A DNA stretch of 64,000 nt from RAM1 sp943372515 (GTDB taxonomy: Bacteria; Pseudomonadota; Gammaproteobacteria; Burkholderiales; Burkholderiaceae_C), in the NCBI GenBank assembly GCA_943372515.1, contig CALRYY010000006.1:1-64000 (forward strand). Reading direction: 5' to 3'. The notes under the pieces are model-generated. The model had not been told where the DNA came from. It searched no databases and was given only the letters and a program-made list of their open reading frames with translations. Below, one piece after another: positions 24,229 through 32,315 of the stretch. Position numbers and translations under genes: made by a program. Position 1 is the first letter of the stretch. Each line of letters starts with the position of its first letter.

Positions 24229-26678
24229 CCGCCGCAGGGCTGTCCCCGGTGGAGCAATGGCTGGCCGCGCGGGGCTGGCAGGCGTTTGCCTTCCAGCATG
24301 AGGTGTGGGCGGCCGTGGCCCAGGGGCGCAGCGGCCTGCTGCATGCCTCCACCGGCTCGGGCAAGACGTATGCGGTGTGGCTGGGCATGCTGGGCGCTTT
24401 GCTGCAGCGCCACCCACCGGCGCGGGCTGCCGAGCCCTTGCGCGTGCTGTGGCTCACCCCCATGCGCGCCCTGGCGGCCGACACCACGCGGGCGCTGGCC
24501 GGGCCGCTGCGTGACCTGGCGCCCACGTGGACGGCGGGCCAGCGCACGGGCGACACACCGTCAGCCGAACGGGCGCGACAGGACCGGCGGTTCCCCACGG
24601 CGCTGGTCACCACGCCGGAATCCCTGAGCGTCATGCTCAGCCGCAACAACGCACGCGACGAACTGCAGGGCGTGCAGTACGTGGTGTGCGACGAGTGGCA
24701 CGAGCTGATCGGCAGCAAGCGCGGTGTGCAGGTGCAGCTGGCGCTGGCGCGGCTGCGGCAGTTCAACCCGGCGCTGGTGGTCTGGGGGCTGAGCGCCACC
24801 TTGGGCAATCTGGGTGACGCCATGGATGTCTTGTGCGGCCCGGGTGCACAACTGGTGCAAGGCCGGGTCGACAAGGCGCTCGTCATCGACACGCTGATCC
24901 CGCCCGACCCCGGCAAGTATTCCTGGGCCGGCCACCTGGGCGCGCGCATGCGCGACCCAGTGGTGGACGAGATTGAAAAGTCGGGCACCACGCTGGTGTT
25001 TACCAACGTGCGCTCGCAGGCCGAGATCTGGTATCAGCTGCTGCTGGAGCGCCGCCCCGAATGGGCGGGCCAGATCGCGCTGCACCATGGCAGCCTGGAC
25101 AAGGCCGCGCGCGAATGGGTAGAGCAGGGCCTGAAGGCCGGCACCCTGCGCGCCGTGGTGGCCACGTCGTCGCTGGACCTGGGCGTGGACTTCTTGCCGG
25201 TAGAACGGGTGCTGCAGATCGGCTCGGCCAAGGGCGTGGCGCGCCTGCTGCAGCGCGCGGGCCGCAGCGGCCACGCGCCGGGGCGCGCCAGCCGCATCAC
25301 GCTGGTGCCCACCAACACCATGGAGCTGATCGAGGCGGCTGCGGCGCGCCGCGCCGCGCAGGCCGGGCAGATCGAAAAGCGCACGTCGCCCCACAAGCCG
25401 CTGGACGTGCTGGTGCAGCACCTGGTCACGGCAGCGCTGGGCGGCGGCTTTGCACCCGATGCGCTGTATGCCGAAGTGTGCGGCGCCTTTGCCTACCGCG
25501 ACCTCACGCGCGCTGAATTTGACTGGGCGCTGGCCTTTTGTGAACGCGGCGGCGACAGCCTGACGGCCTACCCCGATTACCACCGCATCCAGCCTGATGA
25601 CCAGGGCCTCTACCGTGTGCCGGACCGTGCCATTGCGCGGCGCCACCGCATGTCCATCGGCACCATCGTGAGCGACGCATCCGTGCAGGTCAAATACCTC
25701 AACGGCGCGCGCATCGGCACCATGGAAGAGGGCTTCATTGCCCGGCTTCGTAAGGGCGACTGTTTCTTTTTTGCGGGGCGGCTGCTGGAGTTCATCCGTG
25801 TGCAGGACATGGTTGCCTATGTGAAGCGCGCCACCAAGGCCAAAGGCACCGTCGCGGTATGGAACGGCAGCAAGATGGCGCTGTCCACCGAGATGGGCGA
25901 GGCTGTACTGGCGCTGCTGCACAGCGCCGCGCAAGGCGATTTTTCTGAACCCGAGCTGCGCGCCGCGCAGCCCATGCTGCAAACACAGATGCAGCTGTCG
26001 CACCTGCCCACGCCCCACACGCTGCTGCTGGAGCAATACCATTCGCGCGAAGGCTGGCACCTGTACATCCACCCGTTTGCCGGGCGCAACGTGCACCTGG
26101 GGCTGGCCAGCCTGGTGGCCTGGCGGCTGTCGCTGGACCAGCCCAACACCTTCAGCCTGTCGTTCAACGACCACGGCTTCGAGCTGCTGGCGGCTGAGCC
26201 GTTTGACGTGACGCCCGTGCGCGACGGCAGTGTGTTCTCCACGCACAACCTGCTGCACGACGTGCTGGCCTCGCTCAATTCGACCGAGCTGGCGCAGCGG
26301 CGCTTTCGCGAGATCGCGCGCGTGGCGGGGCTGGTGTTCAGTGGCTACCCCGGCGCACCCAAAAGCCTGCGCCAGGTGCAGGCGTCCAGCAGTCTTTTCT
26401 TTGAGGTGTTTCGCAAATACGACCCGGCCAACCTGCTGCTCACGCAGGCGCAGCAAGAGGTGTTGAGCCAGGAGCTGGAGATCTCGCGCCTGCACGATGC
26501 GCTGGACCGCCTGGGCAAAAAGACCATCGATTTTGTGACGCTGCGCCACCCGAGCCCGCTGAGCTTGCCACTGATGGTGGAGCGCTTTCGCGAAAAGCTC
26601 ACAACCGAGCAGCTCACCGCGCGGCTGGACCGCATCCTGCGCGACATGGCGCAGGGCGAGGCTCGTGCCGGAAAGTAA
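24225..26678 (+). CDS. Lhr-like DEXH-box DNA helicase (ligase-associated type)
   Basis: 817 residues. Walker A HASTGSGKT (Lys47), the DEWH box at 156-159, SAT-type motif LSATLGN, VATSSLDLGVDFLPV and the QRAGRSGH motif VI define a superfamily 2 helicase. The region after ~430 holds the winged-helix and Lhr-specific C-terminal part. Its length and motif spelling fit the helicase that partners with an ATP-dependent ligase and a metallo-beta-lactamase nuclease in bacterial DNA-crosslink repair, rather than full-length Lhr (~1500 residues). The matching ligase is at 1704-3392; no nuclease or PdeM-type phosphoesterase gene is adjacent. ATGA overlap with the MarR gene. Confidence 0.9.
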   Translation: MTAAGLSPVEQWLAARGWQAFAFQHEVWAAVAQGRSGLLHASTGSGKTYAVWLGMLGALLQRHPPARAAEPLRVLWLTPMRALAADTTRALAGPLRDLAPTWTAGQRTGDTPSAERARQDRRFPTALVTTPESLSVMLSRNNARDELQGVQYVVCDEWHELIGSKRGVQVQLALARLRQFNPALVVWGLSATLGNLGDAMDVLCGPGAQLVQGRVDKALVIDTLIPPDPGKYSWAGHLGARMRDPVVDEIEKSGTTLVFTNVRSQAEIWYQLLLERRPEWAGQIALHHGSLDKAAREWVEQGLKAGTLRAVVATSSLDLGVDFLPVERVLQIGSAKGVARLLQRAGRSGHAPGRASRITLVPTNTMELIEAAAARRAAQAGQIEKRTSPHKPLDVLVQHLVTAALGGGFAPDALYAEVCGAFAYRDLTRAEFDWALAFCERGGDSLTAYPDYHRIQPDDQGLYRVPDRAIARRHRMSIGTIVSDASVQVKYLNGARIGTMEEGFIARLRKGDCFFFAGRLLEFIRVQDMVAYVKRATKAKGTVAVWNGSKMALSTEMGEAVLALLHSAAQGDFSEPELRAAQPMLQTQMQLSHLPTPHTLLLEQYHSREGWHLYIHPFAGRNVHLGLASLVAWRLSLDQPNTFSLSFNDHGFELLAAEPFDVTPVRDGSVFSTHNLLHDVLASLNSTELAQRRFREIARVAGLVFSGYPGAPKSLRQVQASSSLFFEVFRKYDPANLLLTQAQQEVLSQELEISRLHDALDRLGKKTIDFVTLRHPSPLSLPLMVERFREKLTTEQLTARLDRILRDMAQGEARAGK

Positions 26679-26688
26679 GGTCCTTGCG

Positions 26689-26695
26689 TCCTACA
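26689..26695. promoter_or_regulatory. TCCTACA element upstream of the CsbD gene
   Basis: TCCTACA lies ~105 bp before the CsbD ATG, in the 121-bp gap after the helicase. The same heptamer or its complement TGTAGGA recurs upstream of the DUF1328 gene (30828-30834) and in a full dyad at 33475-33491. A short motif on its own is weak evidence; its reuse in three gaps of one gene cluster is why it is listed. Confidence 0.35.
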
Positions 26696-26799
26696 CCAGC
26701 TTCGGTGTCTTCTGACATCAGCGCACGGGGCGCGCGCCTAGAGTGTTGTGCATGGCGTGCAATGTTGCTGCCAGCTCATACACAGGAAAGGGACACCCC

Positions 26800-26997
26800 A
26801 TGAACAAGCACCAGATTGAAGGCCGCGTGGAGCAGGCCAAGGGCAAGGTCAAGGAAGTGGCGGGCAAGCTCATCCGCAGCGACAAGCTGCAGGTGCAAGG
26901 CCTGGCCGACCAGGCCGGCGGCCGCATCCAGGCCACCTACGGCGACGCCCGCGATGCCGTGCGCACCAGCGCGCAGCGCGTGGTGAACAAGATCTGA
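26800..26997 (+). CDS. CsbD family stress protein
   Basis: 65 residues. The start is set at 26800 by AGGAAAGGG nine bases upstream and by the family N-terminus MNKHQIEGRVEQAKGKVKE. The CsbD pattern continues with VAGKLIRSDKLQVQGLADQ. CsbD proteins are small, charged, helical proteins induced by general stress in many bacteria; their molecular role is unknown. It begins a stress-type cluster with BON, DUF883 and DUF1328 genes. Confidence 0.93.
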   Translation: MNKHQIEGRVEQAKGKVKEVAGKLIRSDKLQVQGLADQAGGRIQATYGDARDAVRTSAQRVVNKI

Positions 26998-27026
26998 CGC
27001 GCCCAATCCTCAAGCAGGAGACTGCC

Positions 27027-27182
27027 ATGTGCATCCGTACCGAAGGCCGCCCCGCGCCCAAGCCCCTGGAATTGCAGGCGATGTCCATGCGCATCCAGCG
27101 CGCGCCCGAGCGTGAGGCCGCTGTGCCGACCAAGCAGCACCCGCCGCCGGTACAGCGCCGGCTGGAACATCCATCGGCCTGA
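27027..27182 (+). CDS. Small hypothetical protein (51 residues)
   Basis: ATG at 27027 is preceded at 7-bp spacing by AGGAG (27016-27020), one of the best ribosome-binding sites in the region, and the frame ends with TGA at 27180-27182. The product (MCIRTEGRPAPKPLELQAMS...) is basic, proline-rich and has one Cys; no domain is recognised. It lies 29 bp after CsbD and 54 bp before the BON gene on the same strand, so it is probably co-transcribed. Coding status rests on the ribosome-binding site and position. Confidence 0.55.
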   Translation: MCIRTEGRPAPKPLELQAMSMRIQRAPEREAAVPTKQHPPPVQRRLEHPSA

Positions 27183-27236
27183 AATCCATCAGCCTGAATT
27201 TGTCAAACCCGACCCGATTTACTTCAAGGAGAAGTC

Positions 27237-27677
27237 ATGAAACCCATCCAGAAATCCCTGATCGCCACCTCTGCCGTCGCTGTGCTGCTCGCCCTGGGCG
27301 CCTGCGGCCAGAAGCAGGACGACACCACTGTCGGCCAGAAGATGGACTCCGCGGTCACCAAGACCGAACAGGTCGCATCTGAAGTCAAGACCGACGCCAC
27401 CAACGCTGCGCAGGACGCCAAGGTCGCCATCACCAACGCCGGCGAAAAGATGGCTGAGAAGCTGGACGACGCCACCATCACCGCCGAGGTGAACGCAGGC
27501 CTGGCCAAGGACGCCACGCTGAGCGCGCTGAAGATCAATGTGGACACGCGCGACGGCCGCGTCACGCTCAAGGGCCCGGCCCCGTCCGCCGATGCCCGCG
27601 CCCGCGCGACGGAGATCGCCAAGGCCGTCAAGGGCGTGAGCGCAGTGGACAACCAGCTGACAGTGAACGCTGGTTAA
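27237..27677 (+). CDS. BON-domain lipoprotein
   Basis: 146 residues with AAGGAGAAGTC before the ATG. The signal peptide ends in the lipobox LGAC (Cys22), and Gly at +2 suggests the outer membrane. A Thr/Lys/Ala-rich helical linker (TDATNAAQDAKVAITNAG) leads to one BON domain (~80-145: DDATITAEVNAGLAKD, VTLKGPAPSADARARATEIAKAV, NQLTVNAG). BON domains bind phospholipid in OsmY-type proteins that protect the envelope under osmotic stress. A rho-independent terminator follows. Confidence 0.93.
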   Translation: MKPIQKSLIATSAVAVLLALGACGQKQDDTTVGQKMDSAVTKTEQVASEVKTDATNAAQDAKVAITNAGEKMAEKLDDATITAEVNAGLAKDATLSALKINVDTRDGRVTLKGPAPSADARARATEIAKAVKGVSAVDNQLTVNAG

Positions 27678-27698
27678 GCCGCTATCGCGGTCGCAAGG

Positions 27699-27720
27699 AA
27701 GGCCCCGAGGGGCCTTTTTC
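27699..27720. terminator. Rho-independent terminator between convergent genes
   Basis: AAGGCCCC (27699-27706) pairs with GGGGCCTT (27709-27716), followed by a T-run to 27719. It ends the CsbD-BON transcript. The A-rich left side and GC stem could also stop transcription coming from the opposite strand, where the zinc-peptidase gene ends at 27719. Confidence 0.85.
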
Positions 27721-28822
27721 ATTGCTGCGACGCTTCATGAATGACGTCGTGCACAAACCGCAGCTTGCGCAAAGCGCCCGGTGCCAGGGCAAAAGGGTAG
27801 GCGTCGTTTTGCCCCAGGCTGCGGTTCAGGCTGTTAAGCAGCAGCGTCACCGGCACCCACTGGGCCACCAACTGGTCAAAGTCGGAGGTGCCGACAAAGG
27901 GGTTGCACACCTCTTCAGCGTCTTCGGGTGAGTCGCCTGGCACCACCACGCGCGTGTTGTAGGCCGACGCGGTTTCCATCAGGTCCACCATGTGCAGGTA
28001 ATGGGCCCAGGTCTCGGCCCAGTCCTCCCACGGGTGGGAGGTGGCATAGGCGCTGACATGGTGGGCCTGCCACTGGGGCACTTGCGGGCCGAAGGCGTAA
28101 TGCTGGCTCAGGGCCGAGGGGTAGTCCAGGGAATCGTCACCGAATACCTCGCGAAAGGCATCATGCCTGGCGCCCTGACGGGCGATCAGGCTGTCCCAGT
28201 AGTAGTGGCCCGATTCATGGCGCAGGTGCCCGAGCAGCGTGCGGTACGGCTCGTACAGCGCCATGCGCCGGCGGGTGCGTTCGTCGTCGTCGGCCTCGGC
28301 CACGTTCAGGGTGATGACGCCATTGCGGTGACCCGTCAGCACGGGCGCCATACCGGGCTGGTCGGCCAGAAATTCGTAAACGGGGCCCGCAGTGGGCTGG
28401 TCAGCCGGCGGGTCCATGGGGGCCAGGCCCAGGCGGGCCAGCGTGTAGTAAAGCCGGCGTTTGGCGACTTCGATGCGATACCAGCGTTCCTGGTTGGCGG
28501 TAATGGTCAGGTCGGGCAGGATGCGCGTCTGGCGGCACGACACGCACAGCGGGTTGGGGTCGTGCGCAGGCACGGCAAAGTTGCAGGCCTGGTGGGTGCC
28601 GTGGTTATGGCACATGCGGTATTGGCGGCCCGCGTGGCGTGGCGATTTGCGTCGCCACACAAAGGGCTCGCCCGTGGTGTCCAGCCCTTCATCAGGGCAG
28701 GGTTCAATCGCCGCAATGAACATCCGGTCGGGTAAAAACGCCAGCGCACTGCCGCAATGCAGGCACTGGACGTTTTCAAAGAAGACCGGATGGCCGCAAT
28801 GGTCGCAGCGAAAGATCCTCAC
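27719..28822 (-). CDS. Putative zinc-binding metallopeptidase with N-terminal zinc ribbon
   Basis: 367 residues. The N-terminus has two CxxC pairs (CDHCGHPV and CLHCGSAL) forming a rubredoxin-like zinc ribbon, with further Cys/His residues at CHNHGTHQAC and CVSCRQT. The HExxH-like motif HESGH at 202-206 sits in LLGHLRHESGHYYWD, followed by a second conserved region WEDWAETWAHYLHMVD. These are features of the predicted 'zinc-binding peptidase' family (DUF2248/Peptidase_Mx). It has no signal peptide, so it is probably cytoplasmic. Its ATG is 9 bp after a BON gene, at the end of the stress operon. No substrate is known. Confidence 0.85.
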   Translation of the reverse strand: MRIFRCDHCGHPVFFENVQCLHCGSALAFLPDRMFIAAIEPCPDEGLDTTGEPFVWRRKSPRHAGRQYRMCHNHGTHQACNFAVPAHDPNPLCVSCRQTRILPDLTITANQERWYRIEVAKRRLYYTLARLGLAPMDPPADQPTAGPVYEFLADQPGMAPVLTGHRNGVITLNVAEADDDERTRRRMALYEPYRTLLGHLRHESGHYYWDSLIARQGARHDAFREVFGDDSLDYPSALSQHYAFGPQVPQWQAHHVSAYATSHPWEDWAETWAHYLHMVDLMETASAYNTRVVVPGDSPEDAEEVCNPFVGTSDFDQLVAQWVPVTLLLNSLNRSLGQNDAYPFALAPGALRKLRFVHDVIHEASQQ

Positions 28823-28831
28823 GGTGTGCCG

Positions 28832-29170
28832 TTATGGGCGCACGACCATGTTGTTGATCACTTCGCGCACGCCGCTGGTGTTGCGTGCGATGTAGCCGGC
28901 CTGGTTCTTTTCGGCGCTGGATTTGGCAAAGCCCGACAGCGACACCGTGCCGTTGAGCGAATCCACATTGACCGAAGCAGCATCCACGGTCTTGTCGGCG
29001 ATCAGCTTGGTCTTCACCGAAGTGGCGATCGCCTTGTCGTCTACGTAGGCACCCACCGTGCTCTGGCCGCGCATGACCGAGCAGCCGGCACTGATAACGG
29101 TGATACCGGCCAGTGTGGCCAGGGCGATGGCGCGTACGTGGCGGGAAGCAGCAAATTGCGAGGTTTTCAT
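28832..29170 (-). CDS. BON-domain protein, exported, possible lipoprotein
   Basis: 112 residues from ATG at 29170 with AGAAGGA upstream; the longer frame is a shadow of the neighbouring gene. A signal peptide ends near SAGC, which is a poor lipobox (Ser at -3), so lipidation is uncertain. The BON domain spans ~45-112 (DDKAIATSVKTKLIAD, GTVSLSGFAKSSAEKNQAGYIA, VREVINNMVV). Role as for other OsmY-like proteins: periplasmic envelope protection. It precedes the zinc peptidase and follows the YqjD-E-K-like genes. Confidence 0.9.
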   Translation of the reverse strand: MKTSQFAASRHVRAIALATLAGITVISAGCSVMRGQSTVGAYVDDKAIATSVKTKLIADKTVDAASVNVDSLNGTVSLSGFAKSSAEKNQAGYIARNTSGVREVINNMVVRP

Positions 29171-29217
29171 GGTTGTTTTCCTTCTGGGGGTTAAAAATTG
29201 GCAAGATGCCAACGGGG

Positions 29218-29670
29218 TCAAGGTGATCGGGGTTCGTCGCGCCCGGGGTCCCTGTCGGGGTCCTGGGGCATGGCCTGAGCCATCAGCGACATCACAAGTC
29301 GGGTCATGTCCTGCGACTTCAGCGTGGCCGCCAGCACGGCACCCACCGAAATCAATCGCCAGGGCTTGATGACGACGGCTGCAGCGCCCACGGCCACTGC
29401 AATGCCAATGACCTGCAAGGGCTTTTCGCGTGCATAGCGCGCAAGTACTGGCTGGGCCACCAGCGCTGCCGAATACGCCGGGTGGTTGTGCCACCACACG
29501 CCCAGGGTGCGGCGCGCGATGCGCCACCACGCGGGGCCTGAAGTGGTCGTGCGCGGTGAAGCCCTGTTGTCCTGGGCCGGCCCGCTGCGCGCCTCGCCGC
29601 GGCGGCCTTGCAGGTGCGCACTGATGGCCTGGCGGCTGGCCCGCAGGCGTTGAACGGCAGACTCGCTCAT
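29218..29670 (-). CDS. YqjK-like hypothetical protein
   Basis: 150 residues. The N-terminal half is basic and Arg/Gln-rich (SAVQRLRASRQAISAHLQ). A Trp-rich segment (WWRIARRTLGVWWHNHP) and a hydrophobic stretch VIGIAVAVGAAAVVIKP follow, and the tail is acidic/Arg-rich. No domain is recognised with confidence. It overlaps the YqjE-like stop by ATGA, giving the order DUF883-YqjE-this gene, the same as yqjD-yqjE-yqjK of E. coli; the YqjK-like label rests mainly on that order. Probably an inner-membrane-associated stress protein. Confidence 0.65.
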   Translation of the reverse strand: MSESAVQRLRASRQAISAHLQGRRGEARSGPAQDNRASPRTTTSGPAWWRIARRTLGVWWHNHPAYSAALVAQPVLARYAREKPLQVIGIAVAVGAAAVVIKPWRLISVGAVLAATLKSQDMTRLVMSLMAQAMPQDPDRDPGRDEPRSP

Positions 29671-30041
29671 GCACGGCCCCCGGCGTGGCGCAGTGCCACG
29701 GCGTCGGCGTCGATCTGTGCCTTGAGTTCACGAAAATGCGTGACCGACAGGGGCTTGCGCGCCTGCATCCACGCCACAAGCGCCAGCGCCAGTGAAGCCC
29801 CCGGCACGGCGGCCAGTGCCCAGTGAAACTGCGAGTGCAGCGCCACCAGCATCACGGCCACGCCGCCCAGTATCAGGAACGCGCCCAGCGCCAGCGCGGC
29901 CACACCCCACGCCACAGCGCGGCTGATCACCTCGGTGCCGTAGCCTGCGGCCTCTTCACGCACCAGCGCGGCATAGCCGGCAACATGCTCGACGACCATT
30001 TCTGGCCGGTTGATGAGGATGGTGAATACAGGGTGAACCAT
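29667..30041 (-). CDS. Phage holin family / YqjE-like membrane protein
   Basis: 124 residues from ATG at 30041; an alternative TTG at 30065 overlaps the DUF883 stop (TTGA) and would add eight residues. Two adjacent transmembrane segments (~AVAWGVAALALGAFLILGGVAVML and WALAAVPGASLALALVAW) form a hairpin, flanked by an N-terminal amphipathic helix. This fits the YqjE/DUF1469 'phage holin superfamily' of stationary-phase membrane proteins. Despite the name, there is no phage context. Confidence 0.8.
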   Translation of the reverse strand: MVHPVFTILINRPEMVVEHVAGYAALVREEAAGYGTEVISRAVAWGVAALALGAFLILGGVAVMLVALHSQFHWALAAVPGASLALALVAWMQARKPLSVTHFRELKAQIDADAVALRHAGGRA

Positions 30042-30061
30042 GGGCGTGCCGGTTGGTGTGA

Positions 30062-30478
30062 TCAATAGCGGTTGTGGTGATGGCTGCGGCGCGCAGACAT
30101 GACGAGTGCAGCCAGCGCGGCGCCTGCGGCAGCGGCGATCAGCACGGACTTGACGGGCTGCTCGGCCACATACTTGCCCGTAGCTTCTGCGTAGTGGTTG
30201 ATCTGCTTTTGCACCTTGGCCGATGCATCGGACGCGGCATGGATGCCGCGGCTGGCCACGTCCTGCGCACGCGCGGCCAGGCGGTCAATGGCAGGCTCCA
30301 CCACGCCGCGCAGGTCGCGCACCTTGTCGTGCGCACGGTCCAGCTGGTTGTTGGCAAAGCCGCGTGTGCTTTCCACGGCGTCTTCGGCCGATTGCAGGAC
30401 GTCAGCAGACAGTTCGCGGGCGGTGTCGGCGCCATCGCGAAGGGGGTTGGCGGTGGCGTTGGAGGGGGTGGTCTGCAT
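30062..30478 (-). CDS. DUF883 (YqjD/ElaB-like) ribosome-associated membrane protein
   Basis: 138 residues from ATG at 30478 with AAGGAGTACC upstream; the open frame extends further but upstream of this it overlaps DUF1328. A long helical region (ADTARELSADVLQSAEDAVESTRGFANNQ) ends in a single C-terminal membrane anchor (VLIAAAAGAALAALVM) and a short RRSHHH tail. This is the DUF883 plan. In E. coli, YqjD and ElaB anchor ribosomes at the membrane in stationary phase. Part of the DUF1328-DUF883-YqjE-YqjK operon. Confidence 0.9.
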   Translation of the reverse strand: MQTTPSNATANPLRDGADTARELSADVLQSAEDAVESTRGFANNQLDRAHDKVRDLRGVVEPAIDRLAARAQDVASRGIHAASDASAKVQKQINHYAEATGKYVAEQPVKSVLIAAAAGAALAALVMSARRSHHHNRY

Positions 30479-30516
30479 GGTGGGGTACTCCTTGGGGTGA
30501 GGTTGGGGTGGTGGCG

Positions 30517-30681
30517 TCAGCCCTTGCGGACCAGGCTCACCACAAAGCTGACGATGGCCATGATGGCGAAGATGAAGAACAGGATCTTGGCGATTTCGAC
30601 GGCACCGGCGGCAATGCCACCAAAGCCGAAGACGGCTGCAATCAATGCAATCACCAGGAACACGACGGCGTAGTGCAACAT
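30517..30681 (-). CDS. DUF1328 (YtjA-like) small membrane protein
   Basis: 54 residues, beginning MLHYAVVFLVIALIAA and ending SFVVSLVRKG. It consists of two transmembrane helices joined by a Gly-rich turn (FGFGGIAAGAVEIAK), the exact plan of DUF1328. TAGGAGATCCAC precedes the ATG. Function unknown; family members are commonly stress-linked. First gene of the minus-strand stress operon, 38 bp before DUF883. Confidence 0.92.
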   Translation of the reverse strand: MLHYAVVFLVIALIAAVFGFGGIAAGAVEIAKILFFIFAIMAIVSFVVSLVRKG

Positions 30682-30775
30682 GTGGATCTCCTAGGGGGGC
30701 CTGGGCTGTGCCCCCGGGGTTGAGAGCGCCGGGGTCCCCCAGCGCCTGTTCCACAGGTTACGCAAAGCAACACAC

Positions 30776-30834
30776 CCTGCTGATCAGCAGGCGGCCTGAG
30801 CGTTTGTCGGTGAATGGCAGGGCGCCGTGTAGGA
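30776..30834. promoter_or_regulatory. Promoter gap of the stress operon: 16-bp palindrome and TGTAGGA element
   Basis: In the 192-bp gap between the kinase stop and DUF1328, CCTGCTGATCAGCAGG (30776-30791) is a perfect 16-bp palindrome. TGTAGGA lies at 30828-30834 inside a GGCGCC-flanked dyad. TCCTACA-type motifs also occur upstream of CsbD and at 33475-33491. The gap must contain the operon promoter; no good -10/-35 pair can be named by eye. Confidence 0.5.
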
Positions 30835-30873
30835 GGGCGCCGACGCCGGTTGGACAAGCGCCTGGCGGGCGCC

Positions 30874-32238
30874 TCAGGGTGCGGGCGAGGACGGCAACAC
30901 GGCAAAAATCCGCGCGCCCTGGCCCGGTGCTGACTGCACCGTGAGGCGACCGCCGGCGGCTTCCACGCGGTGGCGCATGCCGGCCAGTCCGTGGGTGGAC
31001 GGGCGCACCGTGGCGGTATCAAAGCCCTGGCCGTCGTCCTTGATCTCCACCTCCACATGGTTGTCGTAGCGGCGCAGGCTGATGTCCACCAGCTTGGCCT
31101 GCGCGTATTTGCCGATGTTGGTCAGCGACTCCTGCACCAGCCGGTACACGGTGAGCTGCATCGACTCGTCCAGCGCCACGTCGTCCAGTGCGGTCTCGAC
31201 CTCCATGGCCGAGCGGTCGGAAAATTCGCGTGCCAGTATTTCCAGCGACGCGATCAACCCCAGGTTGGACAGCGACGAAGGTCGCAGGTCTTCGATGATG
31301 CGGCGCTTCAGTGCAATGCCGCTGTTCAGCGTCTCGGTCAGGTGCTGAAGGCGCTGCGCCACGTCCTCCGAGCCGTTGCCCAGCTTGGACTTCAGCCGTG
31401 CCACGTCCAGCTTGGCAGCCGTCAGCAGCGCGCCCAGCTCGTCGTGCAGCTCGCGCGCCAGATGGCCGCGTTCCTGTTCGCGAACCATCTGCAAATGGGT
31501 GGCCAGCTCGGCCAGCGTGGCCGTGCGTTCGCGCACCTGGCGCTCCAGCAGGTCGCGTTCCTGCTGCAGCAGCACCTGCTCACGGTCGGCCGACTGTTTG
31601 AGTGCGTTGGTCTGGCGCAGGTACAGGTAAAACGCCAGCAGGCCCGCCATGGCCACAGCCGCAATGCCGATGCGCGACAGCTGCAGCGAGCGCTTGACCT
31701 GCATCTGGGCCAGATCCATCTTGCGGGCGGTGGACGAAATGAGCCTGCTGGCCTGCTCGCGGATGGCGTCCATGTGCTCCTTGCCCACATCGGTCATCAG
31801 CACGAACTTCCAGGCGTCCTCGTTGCCCTGCTTGCGCATGCGAACGCTCAGGTCCATCTCGGCCAGCTTGCGCTGTGTGTTGCGCCCCAGCAGGGCGAAC
31901 GTTTTCAGCTCCTCAGGGTCATTGATGTACAGCGTGCGCAGGGCGTCTATGGTCTGGCTGATGTCGGCCACGGCCCCGTCGTACGGCTCCAGGTAGCGCG
32001 GGTCGCCGGTCAGCAGGTAACCGCGCTGGCCGGTCTCGGCGTCCAGCATGTGCTGCAGCAGCTTGTTGAGCTGGCTGCGCGTTTGCGACGCTACGGCAAT
32101 ATCGTCCAGCGATTCGCTGGAGCGGTCATAGCCGGTTTCGTTGATCACCACCAGGGCACACGTTGCCAGCAACGCCAGCGGCAGGCTGATGGCCATCTTG
32201 GGGATGGAAAAATTCTTCAGCCATGAAATCAGGCGCAT
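30874..32238 (-). CDS. CHASE3-type sensor histidine kinase (NarX/DegS class)
   Basis: 454 residues from ATG at 32238, set by GGGGAGG seven bases upstream. One transmembrane helix (~15-35) is followed by a periplasmic CHASE3-like four-helix domain (LDAETGQRGYLLTGDPRYLEPYD) and a second helix near 190. A coiled coil (REQVLLQQERDLLERQVRER) leads to HisKA_3 with phospho-acceptor His in ARELHDELGALLTAAK. The ATPase has N-box ESLTNIGKYA and G-boxes DDGQGFD and GLAGM. It faces a LuxR-type response regulator across 77 bp, the expected partner. Confidence 0.93.
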   Translation of the reverse strand: MRLISWLKNFSIPKMAISLPLALLATCALVVINETGYDRSSESLDDIAVASQTRSQLNKLLQHMLDAETGQRGYLLTGDPRYLEPYDGAVADISQTIDALRTLYINDPEELKTFALLGRNTQRKLAEMDLSVRMRKQGNEDAWKFVLMTDVGKEHMDAIREQASRLISSTARKMDLAQMQVKRSLQLSRIGIAAVAMAGLLAFYLYLRQTNALKQSADREQVLLQQERDLLERQVRERTATLAELATHLQMVREQERGHLARELHDELGALLTAAKLDVARLKSKLGNGSEDVAQRLQHLTETLNSGIALKRRIIEDLRPSSLSNLGLIASLEILAREFSDRSAMEVETALDDVALDESMQLTVYRLVQESLTNIGKYAQAKLVDISLRRYDNHVEVEIKDDGQGFDTATVRPSTHGLAGMRHRVEAAGGRLTVQSAPGQGARIFAVLPSSPAP

Positions 32239-32315
32239 GGAACCTCCCCGCTGCGACAGCGCTGTGAATAGAATCTGCTGTACCTGCCGACTCGGCACAT
32301 TTGAAAGAAGCAGAC

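Noticed and set aside
24561..26549. 662-codon minus-strand frame opposite the helicase
   Set aside because: The helicase motifs on the plus strand are complete; the opposite frame has shadow composition and no start signals.
29667..30041. Holin-family gene as a sign of a prophage
   Set aside because: The gene sits in a YqjD-E-K-like stress operon and no phage genes, integrase or attachment sites are seen nearby.
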